Source of the DNA: Ophiodon elongatus
Taxonomy: Eukaryota > Chordata > Actinopteri > Perciformes > Hexagrammidae
Direction: 5' to 3'
Assembly (NCBI GenBank): GCA_016806645.1
Contig: JACSYO010001980.1
Span: 930,001 to 994,000, forward strand
Length of the DNA: 64,000 bases
Part shown: positions 1 to 12,500 of the stretch, piece by piece
How positions within the stretch are numbered: position 1 is the first letter of the stretch
How the letters are laid out: every line of letters starts with the position of its first letter
The notes under the pieces: generated by a model
Databases searched by the model: none
The model's input: the letters and a program-made list of their open reading frames with translations, nothing else
What the model was told of the DNA's origin: nothing
Translations under genes and position numbers: made by a program

Positions 1-489
1 TCCCTCCCCCCTTTTTTTTAATCCCCGCCACCTCTGCTCTCCATCTCCATCCTCCCCTTCCTCCATCTCTTTTCATATTCACCCCATCTTTTCTCTTTCT
101 TTTCCGTCGCTTCTCTCTCGCCATAGAAAAAAAAAACAGCGTATATACTCTCACCTTCCCTTTTCTCCTCTCTTTCTCTCTCTCTCATTCTAAATTCCGA
201 GACCACCCTCTCTCCTCTCCTCTCCTCTCTTTCTTTGCTCACTCTCTCTATTTCCCTGTGGCCCTCCCCCTCCCTTTTCATGTTTCCCCCTCCCTCCATC
301 CTCTCTTTCCCTCGCTGGTTCAGTTAGTCAAAGAACAGATTCACGGAAGGAGAGAAAAGGGGGGAAAGGCAGGACGAGAGTGAGAGCGCAGGAGTGGGGC
401 AGGCTGGGGAGAGGGGTGTGGGGTCTCAGCCCTCTGTCGTGGGGGGTTGGGGGGGTTGAGATACACCCCAATATTTTGTTCTAAGTACC
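1..489 (+). promoter_or_regulatory. dlg4: Upstream/5'UTR region of the first exon
   Basis: Positions 1-310 are strongly C/T-rich on the plus strand. From about 335 to 460 the strand becomes purine-rich with many G-runs. Four runs of GGGG at 396-399, 406-409, 413-416 and 420-423 with short loops fit a G-quadruplex pattern, and two longer G-runs follow at 441-446 and 449-455. The proximal part is probably 5'UTR because it abuts the start codon at 490. I cannot place the transcription start, and further 5' exons may lie outside the window. Confidence 0.5.
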
Positions 490-519
490 ATGGACTGCCT
501 CTGCATTGTGACTACAAAG
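490..519 (+). CDS. dlg4: Exon 1a: PSD-95 alpha-type N-terminus
   Basis: The exon encodes MDCLCIVTTK and is followed by a strong donor, gtaagc. The sequence is identical to the N-terminus I know from mammalian PSD-95 alpha, where Cys3 and Cys5 are palmitoylated and anchor the protein at the postsynaptic membrane. It ends in phase 0 and joins the AAG codon at 30898. The start has A at -3 and G at +4, a favourable context. Confidence 0.95.
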
Positions 520-3500
520 GTAAGCCTATCTGCTGTTCCTTACTTAAGCTCTATGTGTGTGTGAGAAAGAGTGAGAGGTGCCACAACTGCATGTGAACAC
601 AGAAGAAGAAGGCTGCACTCATCGTTCTGTCATCTCTCAATTATCAAAGTGTTCTTCTTCTGTGAGAAATGAAAATGTTTCTGTCTTTGTGATCTTTTTG
701 GGAGCTTTGCATATGTCAGGAAAACGTCAGGGTAAGCTGGGCTACCTGTGTGTGTTGTATAGACAGGATACTCTTTGATGTTTCCCTCTCTGGATGACTC
801 TCTCCCACTCTCTCTGCATCTCCTTCTCTGTCATGCTTTGTGAGTGGATAAACAGGGGCTGGCTGACCTGCGTGGTTGTAGTAAAAGCGGGAGAGAACCG
901 GCGCTTTAGTTGCTTGTGCAGGGCTTTGTGTCATGCCGGAGCTGCAGAATATGTCAGGGAGAGACCATGGGAGGGCATCCTGCATGCTAATCTGCTCATA
1001 AATTCAGCTGCTTTATCTTAACCTCGACCGTAGGCACACGTTAAAGCTACCCACTGTGCAACTGCACACATTTGCCTCTTACAAACAGGATATGAGTGAT
1101 GTGTTATATCATACACATGTGCTCAGCGTCAGCACGTCGCTCCATGGAGGCAGACCTGGTCATGAAATTGGCTAATAAAAAAAAATAAAAAAATGAAAGA
1201 GCTTTAATGTAGCCTGTCTCTAGACAAACACTGGGATCGGACCATGTTTGTTCAGACCTTCAATAACCCTGGTGGACATACAGATTCAAAAACAGGTGAA
1301 CAATGAACTGTAGCACAGCTGCACCAGTTTCTGGCAGGAAGTGATGACAAAAAGTGGGAAACAGAAATACACTCACACACACACAGCAACTCTCACAGCT
1401 GTGTGAAGGTGGGGATCATTTGAAATTGTAACTTGGGCTAACTGTGTGTAGAGTAGTGATTCAGATGTATTACATAAATTTGTGTTTAACTGTGGCACAT
1501 TACATTCATTTGCTTATCAACCTCTCAGTTTCCTTGGCAACAGAGATTATTGGTCAGTTAAACATAGATAGGTAGGCGCAGTCAAATGAGCAGGGAGACA
1601 GAATTTACAGTGTGTAAATTTACGTTAATGAACATTAAATTAATATCTGTTATTGTGATATAGATAAAAAAAATTAGAAGCAAAAACTTGATTTCACATC
1701 TTCCTTATAATGAGCTAACTTCCAAGCTGATGAGCTAATGTTGGTGCTACAGGCCTATTTAGTTACCTAACATGATGCAGTGTGACAAATGCTTTGTGAG
1801 AAAATATAAAAAATGAAAATGTCGAGGTATCTCTCCGTAAGCCTGGAACATTAGTCCCTTGTGCATCTTATTCGCCTTGAGTGTGACTCACTGAGTTAGC
1901 TAGGGGAGAAAAAAAACCTAAGTGAAAGACTACAGTTGGTAACAGTGGATATTTCAACTAACCGGTTCCAGAATCAAAGTGAGAAAAGACTTACTGTAAA
2001 GCTGGCAAAGAAAACCTGACATGTGCCAAGCGATTGTGAGACAGATGGTCAGTTTATAAAAGAGAAAGTTAGAGCACAAAAGTGTGTAAAGGACTGATTG
2101 GAAAAGTAGGTATTTGATCAACCAATGGGATGTTTGGTTGAATTTCCATTGCAGTGGCCACATGCGACTTTAAACACACAAGCCAAATAAAATCAGCTGG
2201 ATATTATTTTTGAAGATTCGCTCGTCTCACCAGTGTACAAATTTAACTTGATCATGGATCAGATTTGCCAAAAACTGGTGTATTCCTTTAAATGTGTTAT
2301 TAAACTTTAATGGAGTCTGGCTGCATTGCAGGTGAGGAGTATGGCTTGCCATCATGTAGCAGATGATGATGGGTGAGCAGCTCCCTGGGTGAGCTGTTCC
2401 CTGACACCCACATACTAAAACAGGTTATGTGAACACTGTTGCCTCCCCGTGCAAGGCCGGTGTAACAAAGTTTTGCTGTGTGTGTGGGTGAAGCCAGAGT
2501 CAGTCAGTGAGTGACAAATATCTGATAACACTGTATACAGCAAATCAAGTTAAGCACCACTGGGCTAAATGCTGCTTTAAGTTTGAAGAATAGCAGCTTG
2601 GGAAATACAGTACAAGCTTCTCCTTAGACTGAAATGGCCACTGTGTTGTGTTGGTTTTTTGTTGAGAAATTCACCTGAACCTTGAATTTCCAATGAGATC
2701 GTAATAAATGGAGCTCTTTTGACAGCAAAAGAGGCAGAATTACTGCAATTCTGTGAGGAAAAAATAAAGAGCACTTAAGATAGGACCCTTCTTACAAAGA
2801 ATGAGTTAGTATTATTATAATAGGATTGTTTTGTCCTTGAGGCAATTAAGGTAAAATTGGACAAGTATTTATTTTCCTTTTATAATGCTGGTATTGTCTT
2901 TACACATGTGTCTGTCCCTGACAACTTCCAACCTTTGGCTTGGATAAAATATGAAGTAAGATTGAGTTAACCTTGGTCATTATAAGATGTTCAAGGCTGA
3001 TGCCTTGAACATCTTATAATTTCATCTTGTATATAAAAGAGACTCAAACACTCAAAGTTTAATTTCTTACCTGGAAATATAGATTTATATTTTTTATTTT
3101 AATTTATATTCCTGAGTGTTGAATTGGACTTACAATATTTGAAGAAAATTTGAGCTGCAATGATTAATTGATTAGATGTCAACTACTCAACTATTTTGAT
3201 AATCAGTTAATCGATTTAAGTGATTTTTCAAGAATAAAAGCTCAAATGATCTGATCCCAACTTCTTAAATGTGAATATTAGTGACAGTGAACTAATTATC
3301 TTTGAGTTATGGACAAAAATAGACATTTGAGGACTTGGATCATCTTGGATCGTGGGGAAACACGGATCAACATTTTGACCGTTTTCTGACATCTTATAGA
3401 TCAAACAACAAAATAATCGACAATGAAAATAATAGTTATGTGCAGCCCTAAAAGCTAAATATGAACTAGCTACTTAGGATGCCTGTACATCATACAGAAG

Positions 3501-6500
3501 TATTATTACATAACATTAAGAACTGGAGTATTATGGCAAATCAGCTTGAGGAGACGTCACAGGATTTATATTTGGTTGCGAGCCTGACAATACCTTTGAC
3601 TCTCCTTCCCTGTATGGCACTGAGTCAGAGAAGGGCGATTTGATGTTTGAGAGGCGAGAACAAAGATGGTGTACACAGTAAAAGAGATTTAAGCTCTGAA
3701 AGCCACTTCTCTTAAAGCTATCACGATGTCTGATAGAAAATGATTGCAATAAAGAATGTGTCTCCTGTGTGGAAAGGAGGACACACAGCATGTTTCTGCT
3801 AACTCTTAACCGCCTTCCTCCAGCTTCGCTAGTCTTACACTCCTTTGATTATCACTCCTCTCCCTGTTGTCACCCCCGTTCCACTTCTCTGCTCTCACAT
3901 TTCCAATTCCACATTTTTTTGTCCTCTCTGCCTCCTTCACCTCTGTAATCCCTCACTCAGTCCTCTCTTCCAGCTTCCTCTTTCCTTTATCTCCTTTTAC
4001 CTCCTTCCCCCTTCTGCTTACTCTCCTCTTTTCTGCTTTCTGCTCTCTAGCTTACCTTCTGCCCTCCTCTTCAGCACTTTCAAGGCTTCCCTAGTTAGTG
4101 CTCCTTCAAATAAATTATACATTTGACAAGATGTAGTCAAAGTCAGCAGCTTCGTGTGCACATTATTGGCATCATGTATGGCTTCATGCTCCAACATGGA
4201 CATCTTCTTCCCGGAAAGGGTTTTAGTACTCACATTTGTAATTATTTTGTGCTGCCAGCTGTTCTTACGGTTCAATATATATGAATATTTATATCTTGTG
4301 AATGTGTGCGTGCATTCAAGGATGAGAAGCTTATGGCTGCTGCATCTTGCTCTAGTCCTAAGAGTCTCCAAAATGGAGTTAAGCTAAACCCTCCGCTCGG
4401 TATTCATTCAGCTCGTCCACAATTCAGCTGCTCATCTAAACAAGTGTCCATTCACGGTGCCGTGTGATGCGTGTCTGTATGAGTGTGTGACATGCAGTAC
4501 AGTGTGCTGTGGGTTAAGATTAGTGATCCAGTGGAGAGCTCATATGATCTCCGCTCAAGGGCACGAGCTTCCATGAGGCCTTTGTATGCAGCCACAGAGA
4601 CACTGATCCTGCCAAGTTGCTCCCAGGGCACAGTGAGTGAAGCAGGGCTTGCCCCGGTCTGATGCCACGAGTGCACAGTGCCGAGGTTCTCTACTGTCCG
4701 ATAAACACACAGCAACAGAGGAGATAGCAGATATGTGTTTATATATAGATCTTTTTTTTTCTTCTTCCTCTTGATTTCTCCGTCGTCATCCCTGCTCAAA
4801 TGACAGCTTGCTTTTGTGCTCATGAAGAGATACTGCAAATCTCTGTGGTCATCTACGGTTTCGTTTTGTCTTTTTAGTACATGTTTTGCACAACTCACCC
4901 ACACATTCAACCGCTTTCCCGAAAGAAAGCCACACACCTACATGATCGGACAGAACTCACACAAACCGCAGAGCATCCAGCACAAGAGGCTTCTGCACTG
5001 TGAAGCTGCAGCCTCGCTCGAGCTAAGAAATTGGTGCAAGTGCATGTCTTCGAAAACTTGTCAGGTCTAATTAAACAGGAGCTAGAGGCTGGCTGTATGA
5101 TGCTAATTCTTACTGCAGCTGCTGAATTCAAGCAGCTGCAACTGTGAGTGGTGTTGTTGCAGAAATTAAACCTTGGATATTTTGCAACTTTTATCAGTGG
5201 TCTAGACTCAGAACGTCGAATCACTGCATTTCTTTCAACATATACGCTCATCACTCAACTGGTTTCATCTTCTTTAGCTCGCTGAGTTGACTTCATATTT
5301 GGGCTCATCCAAGCTCATCAGTCTCTTTCTACGATAACATGTTGCCAATGCAATGCCAACCTCTCGCCTCTCAACTACTTTATGATGCCCACCACCCCCA
5401 CCAGAAAAGAGGCTGTTAAGAGCTTCTCTTTGTCAAATGCACACAACACAATCTGTCCTGTCTTTTGCTTCCCTCGCCTCTCCAGTCTCATCCAGCGAGA
5501 GGATGAGCAATGCTTAATCATTTCTTTTGAATCTCACCTTGAATGCTTGGATACTATTAATGGATATTCCAGGATGCCACAATGTGGCGAGGCCATCGAT
5601 TCAGTCTGTATCTTTATTACTTTTTAGTGTTTTTCATGAAATATTTCATCTTTCCATCTATGAAATGAAAAGGCACATTTCTTTCATAGTTCACGGCCTA
5701 AGCACCCTTCTCTTTGTTCACACTGGTTTATCATCACTTTGTTGATTTAACCTTAAGGGAATTTAACGTGATATATATACATTGTGAACAGCAAAAAAAA
5801 CCTCACATCTCTCTAGTAAAAAAACTGAATGAAAGAATCCTCAAATATTTCCTTTTCATCTTCATTATATATATATTAAAAAACAGCCCACTCGCTGCTT
5901 ACAGGCTCTGCTGCTTAATTTCAGTGTTTTGGCTGTCAGCATCGCTGTCTGTCTTGAAATTGACCATATGACAGGTGACAGATTAGATCCATCATGGCCT
6001 GTTTGGGCTGGAGACTTTGTCGTCTCACATTGACTGAGGAGGCTAATGGCGAAACATGAGCAGGACCAGGAGGAAGACTGTGGCTACGCTGCTCTCTTAC
6101 ACTTATGTACACAAGAACAAATTGTTGCAGTAATTGTAAGTGTGAATAAGAATAACTAAATCAATAGCGATAATAATGTACATTTAAATATGTGGGTGGA
6201 TTAAATAGAAGAGGTCCGGTGGCCCTCATTAAGTAGCCAAGGTCAAGGAGGGTCAACTGCTCAGGGCCTCTGTAATGAAACTGTATGTCCACACTATAGG
6301 CATTTTTTTTTTTTGCTAAAAGAGTCAACTAACTAGCATATGTTATGTAATCAGAGTGTGTTTGTCAATGTGGAGTGCTGGGGTGGGACTGGGACGTGCA
6401 GGAGTGCAGAGAAGAGAAAGGTGGAAGAAAAATGACGGAAACAAGTACGACAAGGATGGTAGTGATGATATCATCGATATGAATAGCTCTTGCATTAGCC

Positions 6501-9500
6501 TTGCAAATGGGATCAGGTTTTTCTTACAGTGGTGTGATCATATTTTTCAATACAGCACACGATGACACCTTGTGGCATGTTGTTAAACTACAGCACAGGA
6601 GTCCACGACAATCTGGCTCAGGGAAACTGTCAAATGTGAGCGCCTTATGTCCACGCACTCAGCTGGATATGTGGACGCTACATTATGCAACATCAGCTTG
6701 AACGTTAGAGTGCATACATGGTCTGCATTCACTGAGGTCAAGGCCTTGCATTTTTCCTCATAATTAATCGGAAATTGCTGGATCCTGTATCAGTTATTCA
6801 TGAGCAGTCCCTTGTCACAGATGTTCTCATCTGAAATTAAGGTCATGGATTCAACGGTTTTCAACCTCCTGTTTGGCAAAGAGCAGAAGACTGCCCAGAG
6901 TACCAGTCAAATATATGCTTTGTGTGCTTGCCGCCTACATGTGTGGCTTTCGTAGTGACAAAAGAAAAAGTGAACATTTAAATGAAAAACATGACGTGAG
7001 ACAAATGACAGAGAGAGTTCAAACACACGACGCGCTCACACTCCACACAGTAATGTACAAGCGCACATTATTTGTGTGATTTGTTTGTCTCTGGCTTTTT
7101 GTATCTTCATGTTCCTCTTATAGGTGATGTCAGTTGCCTAGCAACCAAGCAATCAGGGCCCGATTGTTGCCATGACAACATGGCAGGGGTATCATCATGG
7201 AGAGAATAGAGATGAAAGGAGGAAGGGAGGGAGAGAAGAGAGGAAAAGAGAGATAGGGAGAGAGAGAGAGCCCTGCCATTGAAGGGTGCTGATAATGTGA
7301 AGCCCACAGTGTGCAGGTAGGAGGATGACCTCTGTGTAGGCGGCAGCAGAGAATGCTCATGAATGCGGAGAATAGAAAATTAATGTTTGGTTTTATGCGG
7401 CTGGATCCGCGGGTTGCACAGCGTTTGACACTGTTCTAACAGCACGGGCTTCATTCCAGATGGAAATGTCACGATGTGCTCCAGTTGTCTTTAGTCACAG
7501 ACAGTGAGGCTGATGCAGAAGCCACAGCTCAGTGTGTCGCTGAGGTCCAGAGGGCTTTGGGCCTAACCTCCGCAGGTGTCATAACCCATCCATCAGCCGA
7601 CAGAAGTCCACTGTAAAACAACCCAATGGGGTCATGGTGCATTTACTCTGTTTATTTCCTCGCTCAACTCTGCTTCACCCTTAATACAGCCATGTAGCAG
7701 AGAGAATCGGGGCCTGAGAGAGCAAGAACACAAACTACGCACAATCACACCCATTATGTGGCCAATTAAGCTACTACGTGAATCAGAGAAGATGCAGAAT
7801 TATATTTAGCATCAGAATACTAACTACATTGAATAAATGAATGGTGTGGACAAATGAAATGTTAATATTGTAAAGATTGATCAAGTGTCTCTAAGCTAAC
7901 TAGCCCACAAAAAACATGCACTTTAAGAGAAGCTTTGATTTCTGAACCATTATAGAAAAGTTACACAAAATCTGGAGTACTGGTTGCACAAAACACTGAA
8001 GTCACAGATTTTAGCGTCCTCCTATGTGGTAAAAAGACTCAATTTGTATATCTCATAAAATACTTGACTCGTTAACTGCGACTGTTTCATGGGGACTTGT
8101 GCCGTCCAGTCAGGAACTATTTTGTTTGGCTGCAGAAGCGCACGCCAGGAGTGATTCAACTCCTTTGGGTAAAGAGTTACCATAAAACATCAAATAGCCT
8201 CGTCTTAATCACATGTGACATTGTGATGAGGCTACAGAAATATAATGCATTACCATATATTGGAATTATTAACTTCATACAGGATTATTATCTAATTTAA
8301 GTAGGTGAATTTAAAAAGAAATTCCTGAATGGCAATTAGATATTTGGTTTAAAAAATTAGACATACCATTTTCAAAGTGGTTTCTAGGCTTTTTGAAAAA
8401 AGAAAAAAGAAAAATGAATATATAGATGTACATATTAACACAATGTGTAGACATGAAGATTAAAATTGCGTATCCTTAAGTGGTGTTTAGCCGAATAAAT
8501 CAAATATTTCTATGTTAGGCTGATGTGCCCTGGTAAGTACAGTAGACAAAATTACATGAAATATGAACTTCAAACAGACAGATACTAATCTATGATAACC
8601 TTTAGAGAATGTTTGATCTTGATTTGACATACAGTACAAGTAATTGATACCTTCCCCTAAGCCTAAAGACTAAAATGTTATTCAAAAATCTATTCATTTT
8701 CTTTAATTTCCTAAATCAACTAAGGTAATGTTTTTCATTCCCAGCAAGGCAACACTTCCCCAGATCCACTTTGTTTGAAACAATCCGACAGCATTCAATC
8801 ATGTTGTAGGAGAAAACCATGAAGAACTAACGTTACGTTACTGAGCGGCAGTTGGAACAAATCATACCAAGGATAATTTTGTTCAGGTATAGAGAAACTA
8901 TGCGGTGTACAAAAAAAAGGAATTGTAATACACAAAAAGTGAGAGTCGGAAGACGGAGGCGCAAATGGCATTATATTTAGTGAAGAGCTCCTTATGACTT
9001 CTTTAGGACTGTAAATTCAAAGTTTAGGACTTTGGACTCGAGTGCAAATACTTGAGACTTGCAAAACAATGACTTGGTCTCCATTTACACACACTATCAA
9101 TGATATATGACATATATAACAATGTCATATTATAAGAAATTGAGCTCCTCTTTTCCAATGGGCAACGTCCTTGTACATTCCACAAAACTGATTTTTTTTT
9201 CCCCCCCAAAATAGTAATATTCTTTTAACTATTCTGAGGCTTGAATACAGATTACAAAGACCTCCGACAAATGATTACGATTACATCTTAACATATCTAA
9301 AAAACGGTTCAGTTATAGAATATCACAAAATAGTGATACATTTATCTGCACAGCTTCCCAAAGCCCATCAAACTGTCCAATGACCAGTTTTTCTGACACA
9401 TGCATTCAATTTAAAATACAAAATGAAACTGAGAAAAGCAGCAAATTCTTGCATTTGTGAAATGGATCCAGCAAATGTTTGCTTAATAGATGACAAGCAA

Positions 9501-12500
9501 TTAATTGATTTTCATTGATTGTCTCCACATCGACGGGGCCATTATGGAGTACCCTTCATGAATATGGCTGATAATATATATTCACATCTTCACGAGTGAG
9601 CAGTAGATGATGGCAATGAAGTGAATTTACACCTCACAAATAAACATAGCGGCTGCAGTTAAAACACTTGCTGCAAAACAGATAAATATGTAATTATATA
9701 ATGGTTGCATAACAGAGATATCTGTGTCAAAATTGTTCTCATTTTAAATCATCCTCATGACATTCAGCCTTTACTCGATGTGTGTGTCAAAGAGGGAGCA
9801 AAGAGCAGCGTTGATGGAAGCCCACCTCTGTGTTTACTTCATATGAAAAGCGAAGAAAAATAATATAGAAGCTTCACTCTCCGTCTCTACGTCTCCTTCT
9901 CTCCCCTCCCTCACTCACCAGCAGTGACAAACATATTTTATGAGTCACGGCTGGAGCAGGCTGCCAGTCCTCTCTATTCAGACCCTTGCCTTTACCATCA
10001 AGATACATCCAACACCAACAACTCTGGCTTCCAGGAAAACTCCCTCTCCTCGTCTGCTACGACACCCCCCCTTCCCCTTCCCTCTCTCCCCCTCCCTCTT
10101 TTTTATTTCCCCTTACCCTTCCCCAGTCTCCCATCTCTCTCTCTCTTTCTCCCCATCCCTCTCCTCCTCTACTGCGGGTGTCTGGGAGGCTGTTTATCCT
10201 CTGTCTCTCGCTCATGAAGGGCCGCACTAAGCTCCCTTCCCTCTGCCCGTGTGTGGTAGGTAAATTCACCTCTCCGTTCATGTCGTTCTTCTCCATCTCG
10301 CTGTTGCTGCCTCTGTTTTGCATGTTAGCTTTAAAGTCTGCTAGTCGTTCTGGAAGGCTTTGGGGAGGTCTGCCTCTACATCTATGCATATTGCATCGAA
10401 CATGCTCGCAATCTCCTCCACTATCACAGATTAATCTGAAATATGTGTATGAAGAATTTTTTGCTCTCCTTGATGCGTGTGCTCTGGGTAGGTTTATTCA
10501 TGCACTTTGGGTATTACGTATGAACGTGGCCTGGCACATGTGGGTGTGTATGTGTGAGCATGTTTAGACACGCAGTAAGAGTAAAACTCCTCAGACTTGT
10601 TGATTAAAGCAGCATTATAAAGATTTATGTATGCAATGTTTTTATTCTCTCTCTGGAGAAGTTTTGTCTGTGTATATTTGAATATAATTGAGATTTCTGT
10701 GCACCTTTATCCTTGTAAGGACACAAGGACACACGCACAGTGCTCTAAGATAAGGACAGTCGTCCAGTTGACAAAATAAATTGACGTCACTTATAAAGAG
10801 GTTGTGTCATTTTTAGGGCTAAAGGCTTTGGATCAACATCAGGGTTAGGGATATATATTAGGGTTAGAGGTGAGAGAACGTCCAGGGCATACAAGTACCA
10901 TTATGTTGATGTGTATATACACACTGTATGCAGTTGTGTGTGTGTTGAATGTAAACACTGAGAAGCCAAGAGGAATCCAGAGCTCCTACAGCCTTAATTA
11001 GCGGAGTAGACCTGACAAGCTTGTATTGGGCTGGTTGAGTGTTACGTGTGTGTGTGTGTATGTCTCTGTGTGTGTCTGTGTGTGTCTGTGTATGTGTGTC
11101 TGTGTGTGTATGTGTGTGTGTGTGTGTGTGTCTGGTCTAAAAACACTTTGCACTGGTTATTATCGATGTTAGAGTTGTTATTGCAAATGCGAACGTCAAA
11201 ATATACAGTTCATTGTGCAACAGATTTTTGTAAATTGACTTTGTGATTGGAGAATGCAGTCAATAATTTATAGGACATTGATACATTTTTGTTGTTTTGC
11301 CTCCGTGCACTGGCATTTTGGGTTTTAAAATGAAACAACATCTAAGGTTTATGTCCTGACTCTTCTTTAATTTAGGGGTATTTGCTTCTTCTTTAAGTAT
11401 TTTAAATCCTGCATTGTTTACATCCTGTCTTTGTTGCTGAGTTACCATCACCTGTAAATCAGTGGAAAAGTGTGACACCATCGGTAGGAATGTGTATCAA
11501 CTGCATGTCGGGGACCCTCTCATATAGAAAACAGCTCTATAGCGCGGCTGGTGGTCTAAAACTCCACAGGGAACCTTTAAAAAGCAATAATGCACTTTTG
11601 ACTTCAGCAACTGTGAACAACCTGCTTGAGAAGGGAAGACCACTATGGTGGATGACAGCGAAAACAACTGCAAGTTTGACGAAAAAACCCAGAACAGATC
11701 AAGAAGACACTCCAGGATGTGTCATGTATCAGAGACAACCATCAGAACAAGACAACACCTGTGAAACCTGCGCAGGTTCGCCACAAGATGCAAACCTCAG
11801 AAAGGCCAGGCTTCAGTTACAGCGTGGAGTGCTCCAGAAGACCTGAAGAGTGATGGACAGAGGAGACAAAGATCGACTAGTGCCAGAGTGATGGGAAAAT
11901 CAAAGTGTGGAAAAAATAGAAACGGCTCATAATCCAAGGCATGCCACCTCATTTGTCAAACGTAGTGGAGGTGATGTCATGGTCCAGTGGAGTCATCTCA
12001 CTTGAGTTCATTGATAATTTCCCCTCTGACGGCGGCAGCAGGGTGAATATGGAAGTACACAGAAAACAGTCCTCAGACCCAAATGAATGCATCAGAACTC
12101 ATTGCACAATACTATATCCGCAGGGAATTGATTCTTAACATACAGCCAAAGCAACAACAGAGATTTTTTGGCCGGCCGAGGTTCAACTGAGCATGTGTAT
12201 ATTTTCCCGAGGACCATACTGACGACAAAACAAAAAAAACAATACAAGCAAGAAGTGAAGATGGCTGCAATGCAGGACTGTCAGAGCATCACCAGGGAAG
12301 ATACCAAGAGTCTGTTGAGGTCTGTGGGTCGCAAACTTCAAACAGTCATTGACTGTAAAGAAATATTTCAACCACATATGATGAGTTAAGCTAAATTTTG
12401 TCTGATAGCAGGGGGACAGTAAAGGGCTGTATCTCCTATACTTAGTTAATCTAATGTGGATGTAAACCCCTCATTTTATGGTTAAGAGTCTGCAGTTTAA

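Noticed and set aside
18..299. Long minus-strand open frame in the upstream tract
   Set aside because: It is the translation of a purine-rich strand (Arg/Glu runs), an artefact of biased composition.
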